64,000 nucleotides of DNA from Prorocentrum cordatum (GCA_963575745.1 CAUYUJ010018482.1:765928-829927), one strand, 5' to 3'; positions 1-10,037 are shown, counted from the first letter of the stretch. Numbers and translations: made by a program. The notes: generated by a model from the sequence alone, not told the origin.

Positions 1-2919
1 GCACGTAGGCAACGCAGGCGCCGCGCCCGCTGGAGCGCATCCCGCGCCCGCCCTCGCCCTTCACGGACTCCTCTCATCGTGATGCTCGCATCGGTGCCCA
101 GGTTACGAGCTTGATGCACTCTCTCGAACTTGATGCCGTGCGCCTTCCAGTACTCGCCCAGCTCCTGGGCGAGGCCGGAGCAGGACGCAAGGAAAACGGA
201 CTTCTTGGCGCTGAGCGGGAGGTGCAAGTCCCCAAGCTGTCGGGCCATCTCAGCTCCCGCGCCTCCCAGCTGCTCCACGACAAGACGGCGTGTCCCCAGC
301 GCCTGCAGGGCCACGTCGTCGACGACGTTCCTGCCAATGACGAGCAGGCGGCCTCCTGAGGACACGGCCCGAAGGGGTCCGAGGAGCGGAAGCTTGGCCA
401 GCGTAGTAGCACACGCACAGCCCGCGAGGACGGCGCCTTGGGAGCAGAAGCCGTCGGAGACCAGGCCCGCGAAACAGATGAAGCGAGGGGCTTGGTACAT
501 GGCCTAAAGCCCTCTCAGCAAGCGAAGATTGAAATTGTGCTCGATGGCGCAGCTCCAGAGCACGTCGTGCCGCAGATTCTCGTAGAACTTCACGATGTCC
601 AGGAAGAGGCTGCCCGCCTCGAAGCCGGCGTGGCGGGCCGCCGACGAAAGCAGGTTGTGCATCCAGCCCGCCTTCTCGCAGCCCTTGCCCTCCCTGCCCC
701 AGAAGAAGTGGAAGTTGTGGGTGGACTCCCACTGCGCACACACGGGCTGCCGAACGCGGCTCCAGACTCGGAGGAGAAGCGGGATAAGGGCGATGGGGCG
801 GACGCCCCCATCCAGCTTCGGGATGAACACGATCATTGTCGCGGAGGCCCCCAGCACCTGCGGCCGCTCCTCGTGCGCCGCAAGGAGGTCCAGGCAGCGG
901 AGCTGAAGGGCACTCGGCAGGATCAGCAGCTGTCTAGGGTGTAGCTGGTCCGCTCCGAGCCCTGCCGATGGGGAATAGCGGCGGCACGTCGCCTGGAACA
1001 TGTCGAGCGTGATGGGAGGCAAGGTCCAGTCCTGGACGTCCCAGGTGCAGACGTCAGCTCCCCCCTTGAAACCTTCCTGCTGCCAGAGGGCCTGCCAGTT
1101 GGCCTCGAGCTGACCAATGGCGATCATCCCTGCCAGCGGCATGCCCGTGTCTGGGTCGACGACCTGGGGAGGAGGTACCGCTCTGGCGAAGCGGTGCGCC
1201 AACCTACCTCCTCGCTGGACGGCCTCCTTGGCCCACGCTCGCCACCGCGCGGAGCTGATGCCCCCGTCGCGCCGCTGCGAGCTGTAGAGCCGTCGCTGGA
1301 GCTCCGTGATGGCGCCGACGTGGCCGAGGACTCCTGCCTGGCCGACGAGGTCGATCCACCCGCTGGTGTCGAAGTCGAGCTGCTCCGCCTCCTCCTCCTC
1401 GCGGGCCGCGGCCGAGGCGATCCCCAGAAGGCCCGAGATGCGCTCCGCCTCGCGCGAGTACCAGCTCTCATGCGACTGCCGCCACCTCCCACTCCTATCG
1501 GCGGCCAGCCTCTGCAGAGCCAGATCGAGGGCCTGCCGAATGGCGTGGGTCAGCTCGGAGTGGCGGAAGCGGTACTCCCGCTTCGCGACCGCGCTCATCG
1601 GCCTCAGGGCGCGCCTCGGCCCCGCGGCACGACCCAGGAAGCGCTTGTGTGCGTCAGGCTGGATGTCGTGGATGCCCACCAACGCGCCCTCGACCGCCTC
1701 GACCCACTCGCACACCGCAGCAGGGAGGTCGTGGGGCGACTCGCCTGCCTCCCAGCTCCAGGTGCACGGCTCAGCCTGCCACTGCGCTCGACCGCTGCGC
1801 CGAAACACCTGCACGACGGCGTCCTCGTGGGCCCTGCAGTTGGCTGCCTCCACGTCGGGGAAGCGGCTAGGCCTCACTAGGACTTGCACCAGCGCATCTG
1901 GCCGCAGGTCTTGCAGCCGCAGTCGGACTGGCCTGTGCGGGTGCAATGCGTAGCCGTCCAGGACTGCGGTGTTGGCGACCCCGTGGGAGAGGCAGAACGA
2001 GCTCGCGAACCAGTCGTACACCCGCTCCGTGCCAGACGCCATACACGTGGGCTCGGCTGGCCCAAGGTAGGCACCTCGCTGAAGGGCTGGCCAGCCGAGC
2101 TCGTAGAGGGTCCCAGGCTCCATGTTGAAGTCGCCTTGCACGAGCCACGGGAGCCCCTCGGTCAGCACCAGGTCCCCCAGGCCGCCGATGATGTCCAGGT
2201 TGACCCCTTTGGGCCCGAGGCCGTCCTGCAGGTACAAGGAGCAAGCCAGAAGCTGCAAACCCGAGGCCGCAGCTACCCTGACTGCAACCATGCGGTGCCT
2301 GAAGTCCCCTGGCACTCGCCACTGCGCCTCCCTCGCCTGGAGGTCCTCGCGGACAAGCACCCCGACGCCTCCTGAATGGGCTAGGGCCGCCTGCCCAGTG
2401 GGCGCAGCTGCATGCAAGAAAGCCGCGTATCCCAAGCCGCGAGCACGGCGGCGCGCGTTCTCCAGCTGGCGGGGCCCTAGGCGGACCTCCTGAACTGTGA
2501 CCAGGTGCGGGCGCTCGTCCTCCCGCGAAATGTAGGCCTCGAGCACCTCCATGGCGCGGTCCCAAGTGTTGCCGTTGAGGCCCAGCACGCCGAAGCCTGA
2601 ACGGAGCTGCGCTGCGGCCCTCTCGCCAGCTGGCTCGGCCCCGCCCACTCGCGCCTCAAGGGCGGCTGGAGTGAACCCAGCGGAGGCCCCTCTACTCCCT
2701 TGGGACGGGGCAGACGGCTGCGACGTCGGAGGGCTGAATCCTCCCGCCGTCTGCCCGCTCGAGGCCGTCGGGGGGACGCCGCAGCGGTCCCGACCGCACC
2801 TCGGCCCAGGAGCAGGGCCGCCTTCCCGCCGTGGCCCTCCCCGCGACCGCTGCAAGGTCGGCCAGTCAGACGGCGGAGGCGGCGGCACAGGGCCCCAGGC
2901 TGTCGCTGCTGCTGAGCTG
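1..2919 (-). pseudogene. LINE retrotransposon ORF2: APE-type endonuclease plus reverse transcriptase, interrupted
   Basis: Non-LTR retrotransposon polyprotein read leftwards. The endonuclease (about 2600-1890) carries a GLNGNTW-type start, TVQEVRL (catalytic Glu), LVQGDFNM (GDFN), VYDWFASS and a final HPHRPVRL in place of the usual SDH. The RT follows from about 1020: VFIPK, GGVRPIAL, motif A LFLDIVKFYENL. A single TAG at 504-506 stops the frame, but the same frame stays open to base 1 and contains motif B-like SQGAVLAGCACATTLAK, motif C-like NVVDDVALQ (the DD pair), LPLSAKKSVFL and ARNLGTDAS, a dinoflagellate-LINE thumb signature. The 3' end lies outside the window. ORF2 has no obvious ATG near its 5' end and lies in a different frame from ORF1, so it may need frameshifting or one indel has decoupled them. 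Confidence 0.85.
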
Positions 2920-4260
2920 CTAGGAGCGAGAAGGGCCCATAGGAGCGTAGCCCCCAGGAGCCGCCAGGGTAGCCAAGGCCTGGCCGTCCTCGTGCTCGTC
3001 CCTGGCGCCCACCAGGATCTTACGCTCGGCCTGGCCAGGCTGGGGCCAAGCGCCGAGCGCAGCGCCCGACTGCCCGCGGGCGGCGGCTGGCCCGTAGGGC
3101 CCCACTGCAGGGCACGCCCTCTGGGTGGGCGGGCCTGGCCGCACCTGCTGGCCTGCGGCCTCCGCTGGCGCCTGCGGCTCCACGGGGCCGGTGGCCCCAG
3201 GGGCAGGGGCGGGGGGCCCTTCCTCGTCGACGTCGACGGCGAGCCCGTCCCCGCCGAGGCCGTCGGCCCAGCGGGCAGCAGCGGCGGCAGGCGCAGCAGG
3301 GCGGAGCATGTCCGAGATGGCGGCGCTCTGCGTGGTGATGATGTCCATGATCTCCAGGAGCCTGGGCGCAACGCCTTCCGAGCCACGGCCAAGCATCTCG
3401 CCCAACTGGCCGACCTGAGTGACGAGGCCCCCGACTGCGGTCTCGAGGGGACGCTTGCCACCGCACACCTCGATGGCCCGCTGGAGGGCCTGCTGGACCG
3501 TCTGCGCCTTCGACTCCTCGAGCTTGCTGAGCTGACCGTTGAAGTCCTCGACCGCAGACTCGACCTCGGCCAGCTCCTCCTGCTTCGCCGCGATCTCCCC
3601 CCTGAGGGCCTCCGCTCGCTGCACGGCCTGCTCGCGCTTGGCCCTGGTGGCGGTGATCTGCTTCTCAACCTTCTGCATGGCGTTGGCACCCCCGTGGAGG
3701 ACAGCGTGGGGGGGCCTCCCGAGCTGCTGGGCCTCACGGAGCTCTGCCTCGGCCCTCTCAGCAGCGCGCTCCGCTGCGAGGAGGGCCGCCCTGGCCTCTC
3801 GCTGGAAGGCCTCGCTGGTCCCGCCCATGGCGACGGCCTCGCGGAGGCTGGAGACGCGCGCCTGGGCTCCCTCAAGCCTGCGCTCCAGGCTCGAAGCGGG
3901 CTCCTCTGGCTGCTCCTCGCGCTCCTCACGCCACGGGGGGGGCTTGGTTCCGCCCCGCGGCCGCACCCTGCTGTTGGGCGCGCTGCTCGGGGCGGTGCTG
4001 GCAGCCGAAGCAGCCCTGGAGGCCTCACCAGCTCGGCGCGCAGCACGCTGATGCGAGCGCCCCCTGGGCTGCAGGACGAAGCCCTCCCCGTCGGCCTGGG
4101 GCTGGGGCGCGGCGCGCAGGCGCTTCGCCCACGCTGGCGCCTCCTTCCCGCAAGACTTGCAGGTCGCCCTCTTGTCGCACCAGTTCCACTCCTTGCATTG
4201 ACAGACCCAGTACGCCCTGCGCCTCCACGGCGGTGGCGCTCCTGCACCGTCGCCCGACAT
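2920..4260 (-). CDS. LINE ORF1: RanBP2-like zinc finger and coiled coil
   Basis: ATG at 4260 is the first true ATG of this frame (an upstream GTG at 4281 is in frame). Residues about 15-40 hold YWVCQCKEWNWC...CKSCGKEAPAW, a W-C-x-C...C-x2-C knuckle like RanBP2-type fingers, found at the N-terminus of dinoflagellate LINE proteins. A basic linker follows, then about 150 residues of Glu/Ala/Arg-rich heptads predicted to be coiled coil (ERAEAELREAQQ, AEVESAVEDFNGQLSKLEE), then a Pro/Ala-rich tail ending MGPSRS. Probably an RNA-binding partner for the retrotransposition complex (inference). It lies directly upstream of the endonuclease frame, whose open frame overlaps its end. Confidence 0.6.
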   Translation of the reverse strand: MSGDGAGAPPPWRRRAYWVCQCKEWNWCDKRATCKSCGKEAPAWAKRLRAAPQPQADGEGFVLQPRGRSHQRAARRAGEASRAASAASTAPSSAPNSRVRPRGGTKPPPWREEREEQPEEPASSLERRLEGAQARVSSLREAVAMGGTSEAFQREARAALLAAERAAERAEAELREAQQLGRPPHAVLHGGANAMQKVEKQITATRAKREQAVQRAEALRGEIAAKQEELAEVESAVEDFNGQLSKLEESKAQTVQQALQRAIEVCGGKRPLETAVGGLVTQVGQLGEMLGRGSEGVAPRLLEIMDIITTQSAAISDMLRPAAPAAAAARWADGLGGDGLAVDVDEEGPPAPAPGATGPVEPQAPAEAAGQQVRPGPPTQRACPAVGPYGPAAARGQSGAALGAWPQPGQAERKILVGARDEHEDGQALATLAAPGGYAPMGPSRS

Positions 4261-4354
4261 GGCTGCTGGCCTCGCGCGCACCGCCTGCCGACCACGCCTC
4301 GGAAGAAAGAAACAAGAAGCTGGCCCAAAGCGCGGCGTCCCTCGCGCTCGACGG

Positions 4355-4356
<2 letters not shown>

Positions 4357-4420
<64 letters not shown>

Positions 4421-4745
4421 GTCGTCGTCGTCGACTACAGCGGGCCTGCGCAGCACTCCCCCCATAAGGCATCCGCAGTGCGTCGTCGCCGTCGTTGTCC
4501 GTCGTCCTCGTCCTTGTCCTCGTCCTCGTCCTCATCTTGGTCCTGGTCGTCGTCGTCGTCGTCGGTCGGTCGGCTGGTCGGTCGGTCGGTCGGTCGTCGT
4601 CGTCGTCCTCGTCGTCCTCGGCGTCGTCGTCGTCCGTCGACGTCGTCGTCGTCGTCGTCGTCCGTCGTCGTCGTCGTCGACGACTACAGCGGGCCTGCGC
4701 AGCACCCCCGCCTCACAGCGCATCCGCAGTGCATTGTTGTCGTCG
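4357..4745 (+). repeat. CGT arrays with an embedded ~55-bp direct duplication
   Basis: Long runs of CGT (4357-4432, 4540-4690 and shorter) surround two copies of a unit beginning GACTACAGCGGGCCTGCGCAGCAC at 4434-4488 and 4681-4735, each followed again by CGT triplets. The layout is array-unit-array-unit, so unit and array may have been duplicated together. It sits just upstream of the LINE ORF1 start. Confidence 0.8.
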
Positions 4746-4848
4746 TCGTCGCCATCCGTCGTCCTCGTCCTCGTCGTCGTCTTCGTCGTCTTCTTCGTCG
4801 TCCTTCTGGTCGGCGCAGTCGTCGTCGCGGACGACCGCGGCGAATGGG

Positions 4849-5005
4849 AGGAGGATGAGGAGGATGAGGAGGATCAGGAGGAGGAGGACTAGGAGGACGA
4901 GGAGGAGGAGGACGAGGAGGAGCAGGGGGAGCAGGACGAGGAGGAGGAGGAGGAGGAAGCGGAGGAAGCGGAGGAAAAGGAGGAGGAGGAGGAGGAGGAC
5001 GAGGT
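4849..5005 (+). repeat. imperfect GGA array
   Basis: About 155 bp of purine-rich GGA/GAC triplets. The long open frames crossing it are a by-product of the triplet repeat. 5010-5213 holds no recognisable feature. Confidence 0.85.
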
Positions 5006-5213
5006 CAAAACATTTTCTGCTTGAAGGGTGTAGTTCGCAACTTTTTGGCGGCCTCGTGGGCCCCCTCCGGCCCCCCAGGCAGCCCAGGATTGTCCGCCTT
5101 CTGTCGGGCTGCTCCCCCCCTCCTTTCTTGTGGAGGCAATCGGGCCGACGAAAACTATGTGTTTAATCGTCCGCCACAGAATTTGTTGTTTTATCGCTTG
5201 TTCCCATTATCCA

Positions 5214-5540
5214 TAGATGCAGAGCCTGCGCCTTCTGAGAAGCAGCCTCCTCTTAAGAAGCTTTCACCCCTTCCTCCTACCCCCCCGCGTTCGTGCCCGG
5301 CCCCAGGCGGGGTGCAGTGCGGGCAGGTCCGAAAGCGGCCAGGGGTTCGGATTCGACAACATACACATATCGGCGGCGAGCGAGGGGGGGAAGCGAGAAG
5401 GAGAAGGCCCTCTCAGAAGGCGGCGGGGCTTCTCAGAAGCCCTCGCGCCTTATGATACATGTTCTGTGTCTTCGGGAAGGCTTTACAAACTTCTCAGAAG
5501 GCCGGGGGACTTCGGAGCCTTCTGCTAAGGCATTCTCCTT
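5214..5540 (+). repeat. family G repeat (CTTCTGAGAAG-rich)
   Basis: Built of short palindromic pieces such as CTTCTCAGAAG, with 'cgccttctgagaagcagcctcc' at its left and 'tgtcttcgggaaggcttt' plus 'cttctcagaaggccggggg' to the right. Matching segments occur at 6797-6902, 10200-10306, 55300-55425 and, in opposite orientation, 57232-57385. Confidence 0.6.
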
Positions 5541-5635
5541 CTCTCAATTCCCCCCCTCGCCCGCCGCCGAACGTAGGAGTGACCCTGGGGTGGGCTAGGA
5601 CGAGGATAAATCCATTCTAGACTCGAGCATCAAGG

Positions 5636-5803
5636 GGCGAAGAACGGTACACAATCAACTTTTCTGCCGTCGGGGACGTTTGCTCCCAGGGCGGCTGCAA
5701 AGCTTATATCCCTACGGTGCCACCTAGGGGTATAAACTGTGCAGCCGCCCGGTGGGCAGGCGTCTCCGACGGCGGAACAGTTTATTGTATACCGTTCTTC
5801 GCT
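5636..5803. mobile_element. foldback element with ~40-bp inverted arms
   Basis: The left arm starting GAAGAACGGTACACAATCA and the reverse complement of the right arm starting GAAGAACGGTATACAATAA match over about 40 bp. The pairing continues inward (GGGCGGCTGCA against TGCAGCCGCCC), so nearly the whole 168 bp can fold into one hairpin. No coding capacity. No second copy was noticed in the window. Confidence 0.75.
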
Positions 5804-6079
5804 CGGTAAGGGCACGCCGGAGCTCGGATGTACCGACGCTTTTTCACGGGCCCGTCCTGAATTTTGATAGTCTAGTTTTCGTGGGATGTTTGCAGTGGGG
5901 GCCCGCGTCGAGTCTTAGATTGGGTCGTCATTTTCCTGACGGCCCGGTCAGGCCAACCCGATTTCCCCGAACCCGAGTCTTACGTCTTCCCGGCATTCCG
6001 CCGACCCCCAGAACAGGCAAGAGATCCATGGGTGAGGTCTCTTGAGGAGACCGTTTGGGGCCTCTGGGGGCTTCTCTTT

Positions 6080-6250
6080 TCGGGGGTGGACAGAACCCCC
6101 AACAGTGACACGTCGATTAGTGAATTGTTCGTTTTCGGTTCTCGAGAGGGCGCCGTGGCCGTTATTTTCCAAGCTTGCGCCCGCCAGGTTTGGGCCTCAG
6201 GTCGTTTTCACTAAACCACTTTTACTGAAGGGGGGTCTGTCCATCCCCGA
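6080..6250. mobile_element. family D inverted-repeat element, 5-bp target duplication TCTTT
   Basis: 171 bp, from TCGGGGGTGGACAGA to TCTGTCCATCCCCGA, terminal inverted repeats about 17 bp. TCTTT is present immediately outside both ends (6075-6079 and 6251-6255). The interior includes CTCGAGAGGGCGCCG and GCCCGCCAGGTTTGGGCC. Other copies: 22755-22927 and 30305-30476. Non-coding; presumably mobilised in trans by a DNA transposase. Confidence 0.85.
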
Positions 6251-6399
6251 TCTTTGGCCTTTTGGAAGCCCTTTGGGCCATTCTGGGAGGTTCCTGGGGC
6301 GCCCGCTGGCGGTCTCGGGGGTCTTCTTGGGGTGGAAGGCTCGACGTGTCAGCTCGGATGCAACGCCTGGGGGATGTAAATCAGCATCGGCGATGGTAT

Positions 6400-6580
6400 C
6401 AGGGGAACCAAAAGTGACATAAGCATAAAAACTCGGAGGTCCGCGCTGGACCCCCCTCCCTGGCGCGCGGAGCGCGCCAGGGGCGGCGCCGGAGGCGCCG
6501 CCGGGGGGGCCCCAGCGCCGATCCGAGAAATCCGCGCGGACCTCCGAGTTTTTTTGTTTATGTCACTTTTTGTTCCCCTA
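6400..6580. mobile_element. family A inverted-repeat element, 5-bp target duplication GGTAT
   Basis: This copy has near-perfect inverted repeats of about 46 bp, from AGGGGAACCAAAAGTGACAT inward to ACTCGGAGGTCCGCGC. GGTAT lies outside both ends (6395-6399, 6581-6585). The core carries GGCGCGC...GCGCGCC and GGCGCCGGAGGCGCC, the signature of family A. The other copies end in GGCATAAACA/TGTTTATGCC: 10833-10991, 21212-21378, 22987-23157, 26999-27153, 41342-41495, 42072-42243, 51304-51476, 56218-56547, 63618-63715. Confidence 0.8.
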
Positions 6581-6632
6581 GGTATGTCCGTGGTCGAACT
6601 CCGGCACAATCCCGTTGCGATCTCAGATACAC

Positions 6633-6902
6633 GAGGCTTGACCGGCCGCTGGCGCCACCTCCGTCGCCGCCCCCTTGCGCGCTCAGCGCGCCAGGGAGGG
6701 AGTCCAGCGCCGATCCCAAACATCATGCGTATGCTGTTTCTTGTCTGTCTGATCGTTGAAGACAGCGACGCACAGAGGAGGGTCGGGGGAGGGGGGAAGG
6801 CTTCTTCGGAGCACCCGTGCTTCTCAGAAGGCGCGGGCTTTGTCTACAGATCTAGGGCCGGCGCCTTCTAAGAAGCAGCCTCCTCCTAAGAAGCCTTTCC
6901 CC
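6633..6902. repeat. left ~270-bp direct repeat flanking the Penelope-like element
   Basis: Starts GAGGCTTGACCGG and ends in AGAAGCCTTTCCCC. It is repeated almost base for base at 10038-10306 in the same orientation, with only scattered differences. Inside are the right half of a family A element, 'catgcgtatgctgtttcttg', and a family G segment. Since the two copies bracket the RT element's coding region, they may be its terminal repeats (pseudo-LTRs). Confidence 0.85.
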
Positions 6903-7157
6903 GTGTGGATGATGGGCGCACGATGTTTTTCAACAGGCGATGGTAAGTGTTAGCGCCGGCCCGTGGGCTCTTGAGAAGCCCAACTGGCGCTTAAGCTCTC
7001 TCGCGACTCGGGCCGAAAACTACGGAGGTAGAAAAAAACACCAAAAACGTCGTAACGCTTCTGTTTCTGCACCTCCCAGGAGACTCTGCGTTCGTTGCTA
7101 CTGCACTGTACGCAGCAACAACAACAGATTCCACCAACCAACCCCAACCAACCTCCA

Positions 7158-9185
7158 TTAGACACGCTGGCACTTTACCGCGTGGTCGCGTTGCAGTATG
7201 CTCTGCAGCGAAGGCAGACTGTTCCGCCACGCTGCACGCACACTTGCGGCCTGCTTTGAATTGTCGCACAGAAGATTTGCGAAGGAATGAGACACAGATA
7301 GCTCACGCAACGCAAAATTGATGTGATGATACAGGAGAGGGTGGTACGGAACCGCCAACCACGCTGCATCATCAGTTTTCCTCGGGCGCCCTGCGCGAGG
7401 CTCCCAGGACCGCAATTCGTCTAAGAGGGAGGGGTGGGCATTCGCAAGTGTGAGTCTCTGTATGAATTCACCTCTGGCCCACTCCTTATGCACAGGAAAC
7501 GCACACAGGCCAAACAGTGTACGCAACATGGCCGCCGGCCACGAGCGATGCACGTGAATGGGGTGACCACTCGAGTGGGACAGAGGAATGGCCAGGGCGG
7601 TATCTTTGAAGGCAGGGGAAGCGGACGCCCTGCCATAGTCACTATGGACCCAAAGCTGTAGCCAATGGGTATCTCTATGCCCTATCTCGTCCAGGACCAT
7701 ACGAAAGTAGACTGCGCGCCCCTGGATGAGCCGAAAAAAATTCAAAAACAGTTCGTACTTAGTGCATCCTACCAGTATGTCGTCTTTGAACCTCATGTAC
7801 ACCCACACTTGAAAATCTCTGATGAGCGAGGCCTGGGAGAAGAACTTTTCCGTGAGATTGGTGAGGCAAGCGTCGGCGACGTCGCCGCTGTGGATCAACC
7901 CCATCCCCGACCCCTTGATGACCTGATGACGGGTGGCGGGGTCGTGAGGGCTGACCACGAATTGACAGCTGAGTAGCAGAAGTAGAGCGCGTTGGACCAG
8001 AAGCTTGAAATCGCCGTGCAAGTGCAAGCACGCGTCCCGCGCCAGCTCCTCCGCCGTGCCACTCATGAAGAACTCCTTCAAATCTACCTTTGCCCAGCGC
8101 ATGTTCCTAGGGAACGCGCGTGTCCTGAGACGTCTTGCTGCGTCCCTGGCGTCGCGTACAATCCACGGGATCGTGTCCAAATACCTGCGCAGGACTCTGG
8201 AAACCCACCGGGACAGGCCTGCGAACGAGTACTTGGGCTGAGTATGAAGTGCTCGAAAAGTTACTGGCTGCTTATGAGTCTTGCATCTTTTCTGGAGTAA
8301 GGCTGTTATGCTGGCTCCCGGGACGTGCATGCTGCGCTTGATCTGGAAAGCAAGCGACTCATCGTCCTCGTGCCGCCCAACAGCTTGAGCGACGTCACTG
8401 TACCACTCCATAATGCCAGTGAATTGTATTGGCTGGGTGACCTCCTCGTAGTTACCATTCTGCAAAATGCGCTGATCGATGAGACGATCATGGCAACGGT
8501 GCACAAGTGTGAACCCCACTTCCTTGTCGTTTGGTATCGCGACGTAAGGCGACTGCGACATCAAGCGTAATGCCCATTTTGTGAGCGGCGACACATTGGT
8601 CGGTCGGATCCTGTGCACCCAGCGTCGCCTGCAATTCTTGAAAGCAGTTGCCACCACCGACTTCAAATCGGAGACCCAGCAGTTGATGTGCACTGGGACG
8701 AAATGAGGACACGGTGGCGTTACGACGCCAGGAATTCTGATGTGCGCAGTCCGTGGGGAGCCGAGAAAATGCCAACGCCATTTCAACTTATTTGCAAACT
8801 GGTTCACGTCTGCAGCCAAAGACTGGTAATCCGGCAACTTTCTTGTGAAGAAGATGTGTTTTGGATTGTGACAAGCCAGCAGCCACACTATCGGCCACGG
8901 GACACATGCAGAGCTCCTAAGTGAGCTCGATTCGTAATCGAAGACACGCACTCGTTCAGACAGTCTTGAATATTGCAACATCTGGGTCCACAAACCCACA
9001 TTGGAGCCAGAACACAATTGCAATAACAACCGAAGATGAGCGCCGCGGTCTCTGGCATCCTTCACTGCCACTTTTTTGCTCTTCCTCCAAACCCTTTGCC
9101 TTTCGAGTCTTTGCCCTTTCCTTTGCCTTTTCCTTTTTTGGTCCGTTCCAACGGCCACGTTGCCCCCTTCGGGATCCAGTGCCAC
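7158..9185 (-). CDS. Penelope-like reverse transcriptase, no endonuclease domain seen
   Basis: Up to 675 residues; the listed 5' codon is GTG and the first internal ATG lies further in, so the start is uncertain. RT layout is of the Penelope/telomerase type: LLQKRCKTHKQPVTFRALH (matching the KIHK...RPI fingers), motif A AKVDLKEFFMSG (Asp near 8083), motif B GSGMGLIHSGDVADA, motif C VYMRFKDDILVGC (DD near 7780) and a thumb segment LSHSSGHPIHVHRSWP like the STHP...IP.G..R block. Catalytic aspartates are all present. The C-terminus ends about 70 residues after the thumb with no GIY-YIG motif, as in endonuclease-lacking members. No internal stop: possibly functional RT. It overlaps the upstream ORF by ~120 nt in another frame. 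Confidence 0.75.
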   Translation of the reverse strand: MALDPEGGNVAVGTDQKRKRQRKGQRLERQRVWRKSKKVAVKDARDRGAHLRLLLQLCSGSNVGLWTQMLQYSRLSERVRVFDYESSSLRSSACVPWPIVWLLACHNPKHIFFTRKLPDYQSLAADVNQFANKLKWRWHFLGSPRTAHIRIPGVVTPPCPHFVPVHINCWVSDLKSVVATAFKNCRRRWVHRIRPTNVSPLTKWALRLMSQSPYVAIPNDKEVGFTLVHRCHDRLIDQRILQNGNYEEVTQPIQFTGIMEWYSDVAQAVGRHEDDESLAFQIKRSMHVPGASITALLQKRCKTHKQPVTFRALHTQPKYSFAGLSRWVSRVLRRYLDTIPWIVRDARDAARRLRTRAFPRNMRWAKVDLKEFFMSGTAEELARDACLHLHGDFKLLVQRALLLLLSCQFVVSPHDPATRHQVIKGSGMGLIHSGDVADACLTNLTEKFFSQASLIRDFQVWVYMRFKDDILVGCTKYELFLNFFRLIQGRAVYFRMVLDEIGHRDTHWLQLWVHSDYGRASASPAFKDTALAIPLSHSSGHPIHVHRSWPAAMLRTLFGLCAFPVHKEWARGEFIQRLTLANAHPSLLDELRSWEPRAGRPRKTDDAAWLAVPYHPLLYHHINFALRELSVSHSFANLLCDNSKQAASVRAAWRNSLPSLQSILQRDHAVKCQRV

Positions 9186-10032
9186 TGTCCGGACTTCGGT
9201 GCGTTGTAGCTGGTCTTGCCCTTGTCTTTGCCCTTGTTCTGGCTGCTCTTGCCCTTGCCTTTGCCTTTGTCCTCGCTGCTCTTGCCCTTGCTTTTGTCTT
9301 TGGTTTTGCCCTTCTTGCCTTTGCCCTTCGGGGGACGGCGTTGCCCCTCGGGCTGCGGCTCGGGCTGGCCAGCAGGCGGGGCGGCTCCGTTTTTTGGCTG
9401 GGCCATCAACGCGACGAACTTCGAGGTGGCGTCGGTCTGGTCGCCGGTGGTCGTCTCGTTCGGGGCCGAAGCGTCCACAGCCATGGCACCAAGGGCCTGC
9501 TGGTCCAAGTTCGAAAACTTTTTGTCGACGATCGTGGAGGCGATGTGGGAGACAGCGTCCTGGAAGAGCGTCTCCGGTGCTTAACCATCGGCTCGTCTAG
9601 GCCGAGCTCCGTTGCACGCATGGTGAAAGCCTTGTCAACCATCCCCTGGCACTCGTTCATGAATTGCTGCTTGGAGGCCGGTTCCATGGCCAGCTGCACG
9701 CTCTCCTGCAAGGCTTCGGCATCGATGCTGCGCAACGCATGGGCGTGGGCCATGTGGATGATCCTCTTGGCCTCCCTGCGCGTTGCCTGTTTGGGCACAG
9801 TCCACGCCGTGCCCAACAAATCGAACTGGTAGGCGTCGGTCGCGCACCGATCCCAAATCGAGTCCAATTCAACTTGGTGGATAGGCGACCTGAACGCTCT
9901 GATACCATTCGGGTAATGTCCGTCGACTAGGGCTTTCACGTCCTCCTCGGCTTTGCTATGCAGATGGCGTGCCTTGATCAGCTTCTTGGCCTTCTCTTCG
10001 TGGTCATGCGTCAGTTTCTCAAGGCTCTTCAT
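9062..10032 (-). pseudogene. first ORF of the Penelope-like element, one frameshift
   Basis: ATG at 10032 begins MKSLEKLTHDHEEKAKK, a charged helical segment with FRSPIHQVELDSIWDRC and HMAHAHALRSIDAEALQ. Around 9580-9590 the reading moves to another frame (ETLFQDAVSHIASTIVDKKF), where an in-frame TAA sits just upstream of the join, so one indel or a frameshift is needed. The second half is Lys/Gly-rich (KGKGKGKGKDSKGKGFGG), likely nucleic-acid binding, ending at 9062. It abuts the right direct repeat and overlaps the RT frame downstream. Function not recognised. Confidence 0.55.
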
Positions 10033-10037
10033 CAACG

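Noticed and set aside
2551-4467. 638-codon plus frame
   Set aside because: Antisense shadow of the LINE ORF1 in GC-rich DNA; no domain.
2920-4535. N-terminal half of the 1343-codon minus frame 504-4535 as one protein
   Set aside because: Over this part it is Arg/Ser/Pro-rich low-complexity text out of frame with the zinc-finger/coiled-coil ORF1; only the part below about 2900 shows conserved domains.
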